A DNA stretch of 12,453 nucleotides from Lentisphaeria bacterium (GTDB taxonomy: Bacteria; Verrucomicrobiota; Lentisphaeria; Victivallales; UBA1829): positions 1 to 12,453 of the forward strand of contig JAGAPM010000096.1 in the NCBI GenBank assembly GCA_017623265.1, given 5' to 3'. Shown piece by piece: positions 1 through 6,131 of this stretch. The position numbers and the translations under genes were made by a program. The notes below the pieces were generated by a model. The model was not told where the DNA came from, ran no database searches, and saw only the letters and a program-made list of their open reading frames with translations. Each line of letters begins with the position of its first letter. Position 1 is the stretch's first letter.

Positions 1-800
1 AGGGTACAGTATTTTTTGATCAGGACTTCCTGTTCTACATTGTTCGCATTGTACATGGGCATTTCCCGGTTCATCTGCCCCCAGCGGTCGGGATCGGAAA
101 GATTTTCCATGTACTGCTGCACCAGTGCCGCCTGCTCCGGATCGTTCCGCAGACCTTCCATACTGGTCCAGGCTTCCACAATGGTGCCGCCCCAGGAACT
201 GGAAAGAATACCGACCGGGACTTTCAGATCATCCCGCAGTTTCTTGGCAAACCACAGCGCAACCGCACTCATGGTACGGATATTTTCCGGCGTGATTGCG
301 GACCATTCCGGCTCCCATGCGCAGATCCATTGTCCGGGCTTGATTTCCGGGTGTTCATAGTCTGCCGGAAGTGCCTGCGGAGCGACTTCCCGTTCCGGTA
401 CGGCTGACGCACGGTGCGGAACCGTAAACATGCGGATCGTGTTTGTATCGTTCGCCGTCTCTGCAATAAATTCCTGCATCTGCCGGATCGAGACATTGAT
501 CGGGTATTCCATGTTGGACTGACCGGAAGCGACCCACACTTCCCCGATAAGAATATCCTTCACCACCGCCGACGCTCCGGTACGGGTGTTGCGGACTTCC
601 ATGCTGTACGGTCCGCCCGCCTCCTGCGGAGCGATCCGGATCAGAAAATTGCCGTCGTATCCCGCAAGCCCGGTATAGGTCCTACCATTGAAAGAAACTT
701 CCACAATGGATTCCGGGTCCGTGGTACCGAAAACAGGAACAGCGATCCGCCGCTGAAACACGGCGCCATCAGAAAACAAGGCATTCAATTTCATGATCAT
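1..800 (-). CDS. Sialate O-acetylesterase-like SGNH hydrolase (5' part, runs off window)
   Basis: The first 266 codons are present; the rest lies beyond position 1. The N-terminus resembles the beta-domain that opens this family (FSDGAVFQRRIAVPVFG, about residues 9-25). The SGNH/SASA block I follows as GEVWVASGQSNMEY at about residues 86-99, with nucleophile Ser95 in GQSNM (codon 516-518). A second conserved block, GILSSSWGGTIVEAW, lies further on. The catalytic His/Asp region is outside the window. Family members remove O-acetyl groups from sialic acids, and relatives deacetylate plant polysaccharides, so the substrate cannot be fixed from this fragment. No signal peptide is visible at this start. 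ATG at 798-800 is chosen because AAGGAA sits 7 nt upstream; an in-frame ATG at 792-794 is the alternative. The gene has its own promoter with an overlapping palindrome, so it is probably regulated separately from rnhB. Confidence 0.88.
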   Translation of the reverse strand, partial: MIMKLNALFSDGAVFQRRIAVPVFGTTDPESIVEVSFNGRTYTGLAGYDGNFLIRIAPQEAGGPYSMEVRNTRTGASAVVKDILIGEVWVASGQSNMEYPINVSIRQMQEFIAETANDTNTIRMFTVPHRASAVPEREVAPQALPADYEHPEIKPGQWICAWEPEWSAITPENIRTMSAVALWFAKKLRDDLKVPVGILSSSWGGTIVEAWTSMEGLRNDPEQAALVQQYMENLSDPDRWGQMNREMPMYNANNVEQEVLIKKYCT

Positions 801-829
801 GGGAGAATTCCTTATATTGGATTTTTTGT

Positions 830-848
830 GAGTGATAAGATATCACTC
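830..848. promoter_or_regulatory. Palindromic operator candidate overlapping the -10 box
   Basis: GAGTGATA-TCT-TATCACTC is a perfect 8-bp inverted repeat around a 3-nt centre. It covers the proposed -10 and start site of the esterase-like gene. No T-run follows on either strand, so it does not look like a terminator. The position suits a dimeric repressor, but the regulator is unknown. Confidence 0.4.
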
Positions 849-864
849 CGCAAATAAAAATCAA
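837..864 (-). promoter_or_regulatory. Putative sigma70-type promoter of the sialate esterase-like gene
   Basis: On the minus strand a TTGATT -35 box (859-864) is separated by 16 nt from an extended -10, TGA-TATCTT (-10 at 837-842). The predicted start site is near 829, about 30 nt upstream of the ATG at 800. The -10 match is moderate (4 of 6) but is helped by the TG extension. This is inferred from sequence only. Confidence 0.35.
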
Positions 865-876
865 GTAAACATTGCA

Positions 877-895
877 CTGAACCTTTCAGATTCAG
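877..895 (-). terminator. Weak hairpin after rnhB, possible terminator
   Basis: On the minus strand CTGAATC-TGAAA-GGTTCAG forms a 7-bp stem with one G-U pair, 9 nt after the rnhB stop codon. The T-rich stretch comes only after about 14 nt and is broken, so this would be a poor intrinsic terminator. It could also simply protect the 3' end. Confidence 0.25.
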
Positions 896-903
896 CACTT
901 TTT

Positions 904-1590
904 TTATCCGAAAAGGTCGTCCTGGATCAGGTCGGGGGGATTGAGGATGCTTCTTACCGGCTCAAAGGTCTTCCGGTGGATGGGACACGGACCATGCAGT
1001 GTGATCCGCTCCGTATGCAGGGGCGTGCAATAGCCTTTGTGGACCTCAAATGCGTAGTCCGGGTACTGTTCGGCAGCGGCTTCAATCCAGAGGTCACGGG
1101 TCGTTTTTGCAAGAATACTCGCCGCCGCAATAGAGGCGGATTTTGAATCGCCCTTGACAATGGACTGTGACGGAAGATGCAGCCCCTTGACCGGGTTGCC
1201 GTCGATCAGGGCGAAGTCCGCTTCCCTGATCCCCTCCAGCGCAAGACGCATGGCTTTCCATGTCGCCTGCAGAATGTTGATGGAATCGATCTCCTCCGCA
1301 TGGACCTGCCCGATGGCATACAGGATCGTGGGATCGTTCATCAGCAGTTCCCGCAGCTCCATACGCTTCTTGTGCGTGAGCTTCTTGGAATCGTTGATTC
1401 CATCCGGGATCCGGCTCCGATCCGTGAATACGACAGCCGCCGCGACCACCGGACCAGCGCAACAGCCGCGCCCGGCTTCATCCACGCCCGCCACGAAAGA
1501 ATGCCCCGCCGCACTTGCTTCCTTTTCGAAGTCAAGCATAGGGGTATCGGGTGGAAGGAAAGAGAAATCTGTTTTGGCGTTCTTCGTCAT
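904..1590 (-). CDS. rnhB: Ribonuclease HII
   Basis: Type 2 RNase H of 228 aa. It cleaves the RNA strand of RNA-DNA hybrids and removes single ribonucleotides from DNA. The hallmark GVDEAGRG is at residues 35-42 with acidic residues D37 and E38. It is followed by INDSKKL (65-71), LIDG (128-131, D130), GDSKSASIAAASILAKTTRD (147-166, D166) and HKGYCTPLH (184-192), so the four catalytic acids are present. The usual Pro-Leu after GRG is replaced by Cys-Cys. The N-terminus is uncertain. ATG at 1590 lies about 5 nt beyond the terminator of rplS and has no ribosome binding site. Starting at Met18 (1539, MLDFEKE) would give the more usual family N-terminus but also lacks a clear site. Placement after rplS is a common arrangement in bacteria. 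Confidence 0.95.
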   Translation of the reverse strand: MTKNAKTDFSFLPPDTPMLDFEKEASAAGHSFVAGVDEAGRGCCAGPVVAAAVVFTDRSRIPDGINDSKKLTHKKRMELRELLMNDPTILYAIGQVHAEEIDSINILQATWKAMRLALEGIREADFALIDGNPVKGLHLPSQSIVKGDSKSASIAAASILAKTTRDLWIEAAAEQYPDYAFEVHKGYCTPLHTERITLHGPCPIHRKTFEPVRSILNPPDLIQDDLFG

Positions 1591-1595
1591 AACAA

Positions 1596-1631
1596 AGAAA
1601 AACGCCGCTGCACGATGGGTGCCACGGCGTT
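1596..1631 (-). terminator. Intrinsic terminator after rplS
   Basis: On the minus strand AACGCCG pairs with CGGCGTT, and an inner GCAC pairs with GTGC across the loop CCATC, with a small TG/AG internal bulge. TTTTTCTTT follows immediately. It starts about 28 nt after the rplS stop and should end the rpsP-khpA-trmD-rplS transcript. The rnhB ATG at 1590 comes directly after its T-tract. Confidence 0.8.
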
Positions 1632-1658
1632 TCTGTAAGCTTTGAAACTCTGCAAAAA

Positions 1659-2024
1659 TTATTTCGCAGCGTCTTTGCCAAAGTACTTCTGTTCTTTGAC
1701 GCGGGCAGCCTTACCGATTTTGTCGCGCAGGTAGTAGAGTTTCGCGCGGCGGACGCTGCCTTTACGATCGACAGTGATGCTGTCGACGCGGGGGGAGTGC
1801 AGCGGGAAAATCTTTTCGACGCCGTAGCCGAAGGAAACACGACGGACGGTGAAGGTTTCGCGGATACCGCTGTTCTTGCGGGCGATGACCACGCCGGTGA
1901 ATTTCTGAATACGTTCGGTGGAACCTTCCACGATCTTGGTGGAAACGGTCACAGTGTCGCCGACCTTGAAGTCAGCAACAGATTCTTTGCACTGCTGCTT
2001 TTCGATTTTGTCAATCACGTTCAT
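1659..2024 (-). CDS. rplS: 50S ribosomal protein L19
   Basis: 121 aa, the normal length for bL19, which sits at the interface of the 30S and 50S subunits. Recognisable blocks are FKVGDTVTV (about residues 19-27), the central RIQKFTGVVIARKNSGIRETFTVRR, and FGYGVEKIFPLHSPRVDSI (about 65-83), followed by the basic RAKLYYLRDKIGKAARVKE tail. GGAGG lies 8 nt before the ATG, a strong ribosome binding site as expected for a ribosomal protein. It is the last gene before the strong terminator at 1596-1631 and follows trmD after a 39-nt AT-rich spacer, in the common trmD-rplS order. Confidence 0.98.
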   Translation of the reverse strand: MNVIDKIEKQQCKESVADFKVGDTVTVSTKIVEGSTERIQKFTGVVIARKNSGIRETFTVRRVSFGYGVEKIFPLHSPRVDSITVDRKGSVRRAKLYYLRDKIGKAARVKEQKYFGKDAAK

Positions 2025-2063
2025 TGTATGAACCTCCGTTAAATATGTTCTAATTTTTTTATT

Positions 2064-2738
2064 TTACTCAATCAGATCAGGCCGTTCTGCAAGCGTTATC
2101 CGCATTGCTTCAGCCCTCCGCCACTTCGCTATCTTTTCATGATCGCCGGAAAGCAGGACATCCGGCACCTTCAACCCGTTGAATTCGGGTGGTCTGGTGT
2201 ACGGTGGATATTCCAGAAGTCCGCTTTCAAAGGATTCATCCTCCCCGGAAGCATCGTCACCGAGCGCACCCGGCAGCAGTCTTACCACTGCATCCGTCAT
2301 CACCATCGCCGCAAGATTTCCGCTTGTGAGGATATAATCCCCGATGGAAACTTCCCGGTCGACCAGCAACTGGCGTACCCGTTCATCCACACCTTCATAA
2401 TGTCCACAGATGATCACCAGATGAGTCTTACCCGCCAGTTCACGTGCCATTTTCTGGTCGAACTTTTTCCCGCGGGGACCCGTGAGGATCACCATTGTAT
2501 CCGGTCTTTTCAAAGAGAGCACCGCTTCCGAAAGCACATCTGCCTTCATCAGCATTCCCGGACCTCCACCGTATGGCACATCGTCCACCGTCTGGTGCCG
2601 GTCATGGGTAAAATCCCTCAGGTTGATCGCATTGATCTCCACCAGCTTCTTTTCCCGCGCCCGTCCCACTATACTCGAATTCAGGGGGCCGAAAAAGATT
2701 TCGGGGAACAAAGTCACGATATCAATGCGAAGCGACAC
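2064..2738 (-). CDS. trmD: tRNA (guanine-N1)-methyltransferase TrmD
   Basis: 224 aa. It transfers a methyl group from S-adenosylmethionine to N1 of G37 in tRNAs reading CNN/GNN-type codons and so prevents +1 frameshifting. As a SPOUT enzyme with a trefoil knot it works as a homodimer. Visible motifs are VDDVPYGGGPGM (51-62), LTGPRGKKF (85-93), IICGHYEGVDERV (109-121), SIGDYILTSGNLAAM (131-145), and the C-terminal DESFESGLLEYPPYTRPPEF and GDHEKIAKWRR. The usual ELPAM of the knot is NLAAM here, a mild variation. The start is GTG at 2736-2738, one base after the khpA stop, with GAGGTG upstream inside khpA, so the two are probably translationally coupled. rimM, usually directly upstream of trmD, is absent from this position. 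Confidence 0.97.
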   Translation of the reverse strand: MSLRIDIVTLFPEIFFGPLNSSIVGRAREKKLVEINAINLRDFTHDRHQTVDDVPYGGGPGMLMKADVLSEAVLSLKRPDTMVILTGPRGKKFDQKMARELAGKTHLVIICGHYEGVDERVRQLLVDREVSIGDYILTSGNLAAMVMTDAVVRLLPGALGDDASGEDESFESGLLEYPPYTRPPEFNGLKVPDVLLSGDHEKIAKWRRAEAMRITLAERPDLIE

Positions 2739-2739
2739 G

Positions 2740-3156
2740 TCAGGCTTTCACCTCTTCTTCATCGTCCATCACTTCGACCATCACCCGGTCCTGCAGTCTG
2801 CCGGCTGCACCGGCAACCAGAGAACGCAGAGCCATGATCGTTTTGCCTTTCTTACCGATGATCTTGCCACGGTCACCGGGACGGCAGACGATCTTGATCA
2901 TCTTGCCATCCTTGACCGATTCGCTGGAAACGGCAACATCTTCCGGATAATCGACAAGTGCTTTCACGACGTAATTCACAAAACCTTCGAGATCCCGAAG
3001 TTTTGCGCTCTGTTCTTCCGGGGAGGCTTTCGGCGCACGCGCCTTTCTACCGTTATCCTTGCGATCAGAGCAACAGCACGGCTTTTCAGCCTGAACTGCC
3101 GTTTCTTCCGCAGCGGACCCGCCGAACAGTTTGGAAAAAAACGCCTTGATACCCAC
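2740..3156 (-). CDS. khpA: KH-domain RNA-binding protein, KhpA/YlqC family, with N-terminal extension
   Basis: 138 aa. The C-terminal 90 residues are the KhpA fold with the RNA-binding loop GKIIGKKGKTI (97-107; GxxG is GKKG at 101-104). KhpA proteins bind many RNAs and, in Gram-positive bacteria, partner KhpB in control of cell size. Typical members are about 75-85 aa. This one carries about 48 extra residues: an amphipathic-looking MGIKAFFSKLFGG, then CCCS (27-30), then a basic, Ala/Pro-rich linker. The start is GTG at 3154-3156 with GGAG 7 nt upstream. No Met in the extension gives a better-supported start, so it is probably translated. It lies between rpsP and trmD as in most bacteria, but with no rimM between it and trmD. 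Confidence 0.9.
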   Translation of the reverse strand: MGIKAFFSKLFGGSAAEETAVQAEKPCCCSDRKDNGRKARAPKASPEEQSAKLRDLEGFVNYVVKALVDYPEDVAVSSESVKDGKMIKIVCRPGDRGKIIGKKGKTIMALRSLVAGAAGRLQDRVMVEVMDDEEEVKA

Positions 3157-3197
3157 TGTATTTCTCCAGGTATTACAAGTTCAAGAAACGCGAAAGA

Positions 3198-3497
3198 TTA
3201 TTCAGCGTCTTTCTTGAAATTTTTCTTCTTGGTGTAGGGATCAGCCTTACCGGCAACTTTGGAAGTACCGGCTTTGGCACGTGCGTAGATATCCTGAACG
3301 GTTTCGCTCATCTGGGCGCCCTGAGAGACCCAGTATTCCAGTCTTTCGCTGTTCAGTTTTTCATCGCTGTGCTTGGGATCGTAGTAGCCGAGTTCTTCGA
3401 CCATTTTGCTATCGCGCTGTTTACGGATATCGCAAACAACGATTCTGAAGCTGCCCCAGTTCTTACCGCCTGTTCTTTTCAATCTGATTCTGACCAT
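3198..3497 (-). CDS. rpsP: 30S ribosomal protein S16
   Basis: 99 aa from the chosen start. bS16 stabilises assembly of the 30S body. It opens with the family signature MVRIRLKRTGGKNWGSFRIVVCD and continues with KMVEELGYYDP, then SERLEYWVSQGAQMSETV (about 51-68), then a short Lys-rich tail. ATG at 3495-3497 is preferred over ATG at 3513-3515 because S16 proteins begin at this MV and AAGGA lies about 10 nt upstream. The longer form would add only MKEHQK. It is first in the rpsP-khpA-trmD-rplS cluster, preceded by an 89-nt leader and a good promoter in the end of dciA. No ffh is seen upstream, unlike in many genomes. Confidence 0.97.
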   Translation of the reverse strand: MVRIRLKRTGGKNWGSFRIVVCDIRKQRDSKMVEELGYYDPKHSDEKLNSERLEYWVSQGAQMSETVQDIYARAKAGTSKVAGKADPYTKKKNFKKDAE

Positions 3498-3586
3498 TTT
3501 TTGGTGTTCCTTCATTCCCGGTTCTGCCGGTTTTCTTCTGTATTTCTGCGCAAAATGCGCTATTGCTTACATACCTTCTCCCACAC
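3498..3586 (-). promoter_or_regulatory. rpsP leader between dciA and rpsP, with small inverted repeats
   Basis: The 89-nt gap contains GCGCA-TTT-TGCGC (3548-3560), and a 14-bp palindrome CACTCA-TG-TGAGTG (3584-3597) spans the dciA stop codon. Neither is followed by a T-run on the minus strand, so they are not terminators. They would lie in the 5' leader of the rpsP transcript and could shape its stability or autoregulation; this is inference. Confidence 0.25.
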
Positions 3587-4096
3587 TCACATGAGTGCAA
3601 GGGAACAATAATATACCACAAACATTTGATTTTTCAAACCCTGAAACGGATTTTTTACTATTTTTTTTGCAAACATTCCCGGTGCAACAAACTTTATCGC
3701 CTTGCAGATCTCGGACTGCGCCACCCCGTTGATCTTCCGGATGATCGTTTCCCGGACAGCCGGGGAATCAAACGCCATCCGGTATGCAGGATGTTTCAGT
3801 TCCAACAGCAGAGTCGTTCCATCAAACCGGAGCGGAGTAAGGCGTTTTGCCCCGGCTTCCCCCACGATCTCCTGCCAGTGGGCAGTAACCGTCTCAATCG
3901 CACGGATCCACGGAGGAACGAGCTGCTTTGTCAGCTTGGCAAGAACATCTCTCATATCCTGTGATTTCGGCAGATGTTTCAACACCTCTCCGGGGGCATC
4001 ACTGCCATACCACTCTTCCATCAGAGAGCTGTATCTTTTCCGTTTTTTCCGGTCAAAACAAAGAGATTGCTGCTGTTTTTCCTCCTCAGCCGCCAC
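3587..4096 (-). CDS. DUF721 / DciA-like protein
   Basis: 169 aa. The central part fits DUF721, the DciA family that helps load or operate the replicative helicase DnaB in bacteria lacking DnaC/DnaI-type loaders: HWQEIVGEAGAKRLTPLRFDGTTLLLEL at about residues 73-100, then KHPAYRMAFDSPAVRETIIRKIN. The N-terminal 50 residues are charged, with a KKRKR stretch at 17-21. The start is GTG at 4094-4096, 4 nt after the stop of the upstream small membrane protein gene, with GGGAGG about 8 nt upstream. The C-terminal coding sequence is AT-rich and contains a promoter for rpsP, so the last residues may be constrained by DNA function. The family call is fairly secure; a helicase role here is inferred from the family. 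Confidence 0.8.
   Translation of the reverse strand: MAAEEEKQQQSLCFDRKKRKRYSSLMEEWYGSDAPGEVLKHLPKSQDMRDVLAKLTKQLVPPWIRAIETVTAHWQEIVGEAGAKRLTPLRFDGTTLLLELKHPAYRMAFDSPAVRETIIRKINGVAQSEICKAIKFVAPGMFAKKIVKNPFQGLKNQMFVVYYCSLALM
3610..3637 (-). promoter_or_regulatory. Putative promoter of the rpsP-khpA-trmD-rplS cluster, inside dciA
   Basis: On the minus strand TTGAAA (3632-3637, 5 of 6 to the -35 consensus) is followed after 16 nt by the extended -10 TGG-TATATT (-10 at 3610-3615, 5 of 6). The predicted start site is near 3602, about 105 nt upstream of the rpsP ATG. This is the best promoter match in the window. Confidence 0.5.
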
Positions 4097-4100
4097 GCTG

Positions 4101-4514
4101 TCACCCTCCCCCGATATTGATGCCCAAAGGCGATATGGGCAGCAGGATCATATACCCGCAGAACTTCAGTATTCCCAAGCCCCCCATACCAAGATGTTTC
4201 AAGCCGTTTCTCCATACCCCCCAGGGTGCCAGCAGAGTACATTCCAGCACGCCGACCGGGATCAGAAACACATACAGTAATTCCTTACCGGCAACAAGCA
4301 TGTGTTTTCCCATGTTTGCCAAGCCGCGGATCACATAAGGAGCCGCAATTTTTGCTGCCTGAATCGCCACCGGTGCAAGCAGAGCTGCCGCCACCACAGA
4401 GCCTTCCGCCTCGTACTGGGGCGCCATATAGAATGTCACTGACAACAAAAGTGTCAGGATCAGCAGATTCTTTTTCGTAAAGATCATATCCTTCCAGAGT
4501 CCTTTCTCAATCAT
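4101..4514 (-). CDS. Small hydrophobic protein of unknown function
   Basis: I do not recognise this protein of about 137 aa. It has a short charged N-terminus, then a hydrophobic segment LLILTLLLSVTFYMA that could be a signal peptide or membrane anchor. An Ala-rich stretch (VVAAALLAPVAIQAAKIAAPYVI), a second hydrophobic stretch (LLYVFLIPVGVLECTLLAPWG) and a Gly-rich hydrophobic C-terminus ending in GINIGGG follow. Two to four membrane-associated segments are likely. The start is uncertain. ATG at 4512-4514 overlaps the cimA stop and suits translational coupling. ATG at 4485-4487 (MIFTKKN) leaves a cleaner signal-like N-terminus, with GGAAGG just upstream. It lies between cimA and dciA with only 4 nt to the dciA GTG, so it is probably co-transcribed with both. 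Coding status is supported by this fit and by a membrane-like composition, not by homology. Confidence 0.6.
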   Translation of the reverse strand: MIEKGLWKDMIFTKKNLLILTLLLSVTFYMAPQYEAEGSVVAAALLAPVAIQAAKIAAPYVIRGLANMGKHMLVAGKELLYVFLIPVGVLECTLLAPWGVWRNGLKHLGMGGLGILKFCGYMILLPISPLGINIGGG

Positions 4515-4965
4515 CCAGTTTTTCATCCGTGATGACCGGTTCAATATTTTTCCGATAAAGTGCATATTCCACAGAATCCACCAGAGCCTCCCAGGACGCC
4601 TGAATAATGTTATCATCCAGACCAACCGTCCCCCAGGTATTGCGTCCGTCCGTGCTGTCGATCAGTACACGGGTACGGGCGGCAGTGCCATTGACGCCAT
4701 CCAGGATCCGCACTTTGAAATCTGCCAGCGCAATTTCTTTGATCTCCGGATAAAACCGTTCCAGCGATTTCCGGAGCGCCAGGTCCAGCGCATTAACAGG
4801 ACCATCCCCTTCGGCAGCAGTCAGTTCACTGATACCGTTCACACTGACTTTAACTGTTGCTTCCGAGATTGTCCGCCCGTCGTGATGGCGTTTTTCAATG
4901 ATGACCCGGAAGCCCTCCAGTTTGAAATAATGTCCCCATTTTCCAAAAAGTTTATGAAGCAGCAC
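4507..4965 (-). CDS. C-terminal allosteric domain of citramalate synthase, separated by an in-frame stop
   Basis: 152 codons from a possible GTG at 4963-4965, in the same frame as the upstream cimA part. The sequence is the LeuA dimerisation/allosteric domain: FRVIIEKRHHDGRTISEATVKV, NGISELTAAEGDGPVNALDLALRKSL, LADFKVRILDG, TAARTRVLIDSTDG and WGTVGLDDNIIQASWEALVDSVEYAL. In citramalate and isopropylmalate synthases this domain binds the feedback inhibitor (isoleucine or leucine). Eight codons (EAADASFA) lie between the TAA at 4990-4992 and this GTG, and they match the normal linker. No good ribosome binding site precedes the GTG, so separate translation would need reinitiation. There are no other stops or frameshifts, so decay, if any, is very recent. 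It may be untranslated, read through, or an artefact of a wrong base. Confidence 0.65.
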   Translation of the reverse strand: MLLHKLFGKWGHYFKLEGFRVIIEKRHHDGRTISEATVKVSVNGISELTAAEGDGPVNALDLALRKSLERFYPEIKEIALADFKVRILDGVNGTAARTRVLIDSTDGRNTWGTVGLDDNIIQASWEALVDSVEYALYRKNIEPVITDEKLDD

Positions 4966-4989
4966 AGCAAACGAGGCATCTGCCGCTTC

Positions 4990-4992
4990 TTA
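4990..4992 (-). other. In-frame TAA interrupting cimA
   Basis: The context is GAA-TAA-GAA, read as GYE-stop-EAADASF. Family members normally carry an aromatic residue (Tyr or Phe) here, so a single TAT or TAC to TAA change would explain it. Joining the two parts gives about 538 codons, the usual length of this CimA type. Confidence 0.85.
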
Positions 4993-6123
4993 TTCATAAC
5001 CGGCATTCTCCCGTTCTTTCAGGACTGCCAGTAATTTTCCGAGATCATCCGATTTTTTCAGATCAAACCCCAGTTCCGCCGCCTTCATCACCAGATTGCT
5101 CTTGCCGGAAAGATCCGAAACAAGAATCCGGCGCCCATTTCCCACCGCTTCCGGCGCTACATGTTCAAAGGTACGCGGGTCTTTCTGAACAGCATTGACA
5201 TGCATGCCCCCCTTGTGCGCAAAAGCGCTGTCACCCACAAACGGGGCACGGCGGTTATGGCGTACATTGGCAAGATCATCCACAAAACTGCTGACACTTT
5301 TCAGGTCCACCAGTTTACCTTCCGGCAGACAGCTGAAGTCCGTTTTCAGTTCCAGGTTGGCAATGATGGAGGAAAGATTTGCGTTGCCGCACTGTTCTCC
5401 ATAGCCATTGATCGTGCCCTGCACCTGACCGCATCCGGCGCGCACCCCCATGATGGAGTTGGCAACCGCCAGATCGCCATCGTTATGAGTATGAATACTG
5501 ATCCGGATCTCCGGTGGGAATGCCTTGCGGACCAGTTCACAGATCCGGAACACTTCCACCGGCATGGTTCCGCCGTTGGTATCGCAGAGGGTCAGCGTTA
5601 CTGCCCCGCCGTCAGCGGCGGCACGGAGAACAGCCACAGCGTATTCCGGATCATCTTTGTATCCGTCAAAGAAATGTTCCGCATCAAAGATAACTTCCCG
5701 TCCGTGCTGTGCAAGGAACGCACAGGACTCCCGGATCATGGCAAGATTTTCCTCCGGCGTGGTCTTCAGCACATGATCCACATGCAGAAGCCATGTTTTT
5801 CCGAAAATCGCCACAGCAGGCGTTCCGGCGGCGATCAGTTTCTGCAGATTTTCATCCTGTTCCACAGTCAGACCGGCACGGCGGGTACTGCCGAATGCCG
5901 TGATTTTTGCATACTGCCATTCCATTCTGCCCGCCGCTGCAAAAAATTCTACATCACGGGGATTGGATCCGGGCCAGCCGCCTTCGATATAGGCGACCCC
6001 CAGTTTATCCAGTTTTTGAGCGATCCGCAGTTTATCCTGCACAGAGAAACTGATCCCCTCCCCCTGCGCGCCATCGCGGAGGGTGGTATCATAAATCTGG
6101 ATCTTTGTGCAGGTTCGGTTCAT
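4990..6123 (-). CDS. cimA: (R)-citramalate synthase, catalytic part ending at a premature stop
   Basis: 377 aa. Citramalate synthase condenses pyruvate and acetyl-CoA, the first step of the threonine-independent route to 2-oxobutyrate and isoleucine. The HMGL-like TIM barrel is complete: IYDTTLRDGAQGEG (10-23, R16 and D17), YIEGGWPGSNP (45-55), LCDTNGGT (179-186), metal ligands HTHND (211-215) and GTINGYGEQCGNANL (236-250). The linker helices, with HKGGMHVNAV (303-312), are also present. The frame then stops at TAA 4990-4992, just before the regulatory domain encoded in frame downstream. The barrel should still fold. Loss of the allosteric domain would be expected to remove isoleucine feedback, as in laboratory-evolved truncated CimA from Methanocaldococcus. 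AAGGA lies 5 nt before the ATG, and the ACT gene ends 8 nt upstream. The stop may be real or a base error. Confidence 0.92.
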   Translation of the reverse strand: MNRTCTKIQIYDTTLRDGAQGEGISFSVQDKLRIAQKLDKLGVAYIEGGWPGSNPRDVEFFAAAGRMEWQYAKITAFGSTRRAGLTVEQDENLQKLIAAGTPAVAIFGKTWLLHVDHVLKTTPEENLAMIRESCAFLAQHGREVIFDAEHFFDGYKDDPEYAVAVLRAAADGGAVTLTLCDTNGGTMPVEVFRICELVRKAFPPEIRISIHTHNDGDLAVANSIMGVRAGCGQVQGTINGYGEQCGNANLSSIIANLELKTDFSCLPEGKLVDLKSVSSFVDDLANVRHNRRAPFVGDSAFAHKGGMHVNAVQKDPRTFEHVAPEAVGNGRRILVSDLSGKSNLVMKAAELGFDLKKSDDLGKLLAVLKERENAGYE

Positions 6124-6131
6124 ATGATTCC

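Noticed and set aside
3548..3597. Terminator between dciA and rpsP
   Set aside because: The two small inverted repeats have very short loops and no T-tract after them on the minus strand.
4990..4992. TAA as a recoded sense codon or selenocysteine-like event
   Set aside because: TAA ends several ordinary genes in this window, and no recoding signal was seen after the codon. A point mutation, base error or natural split is simpler.
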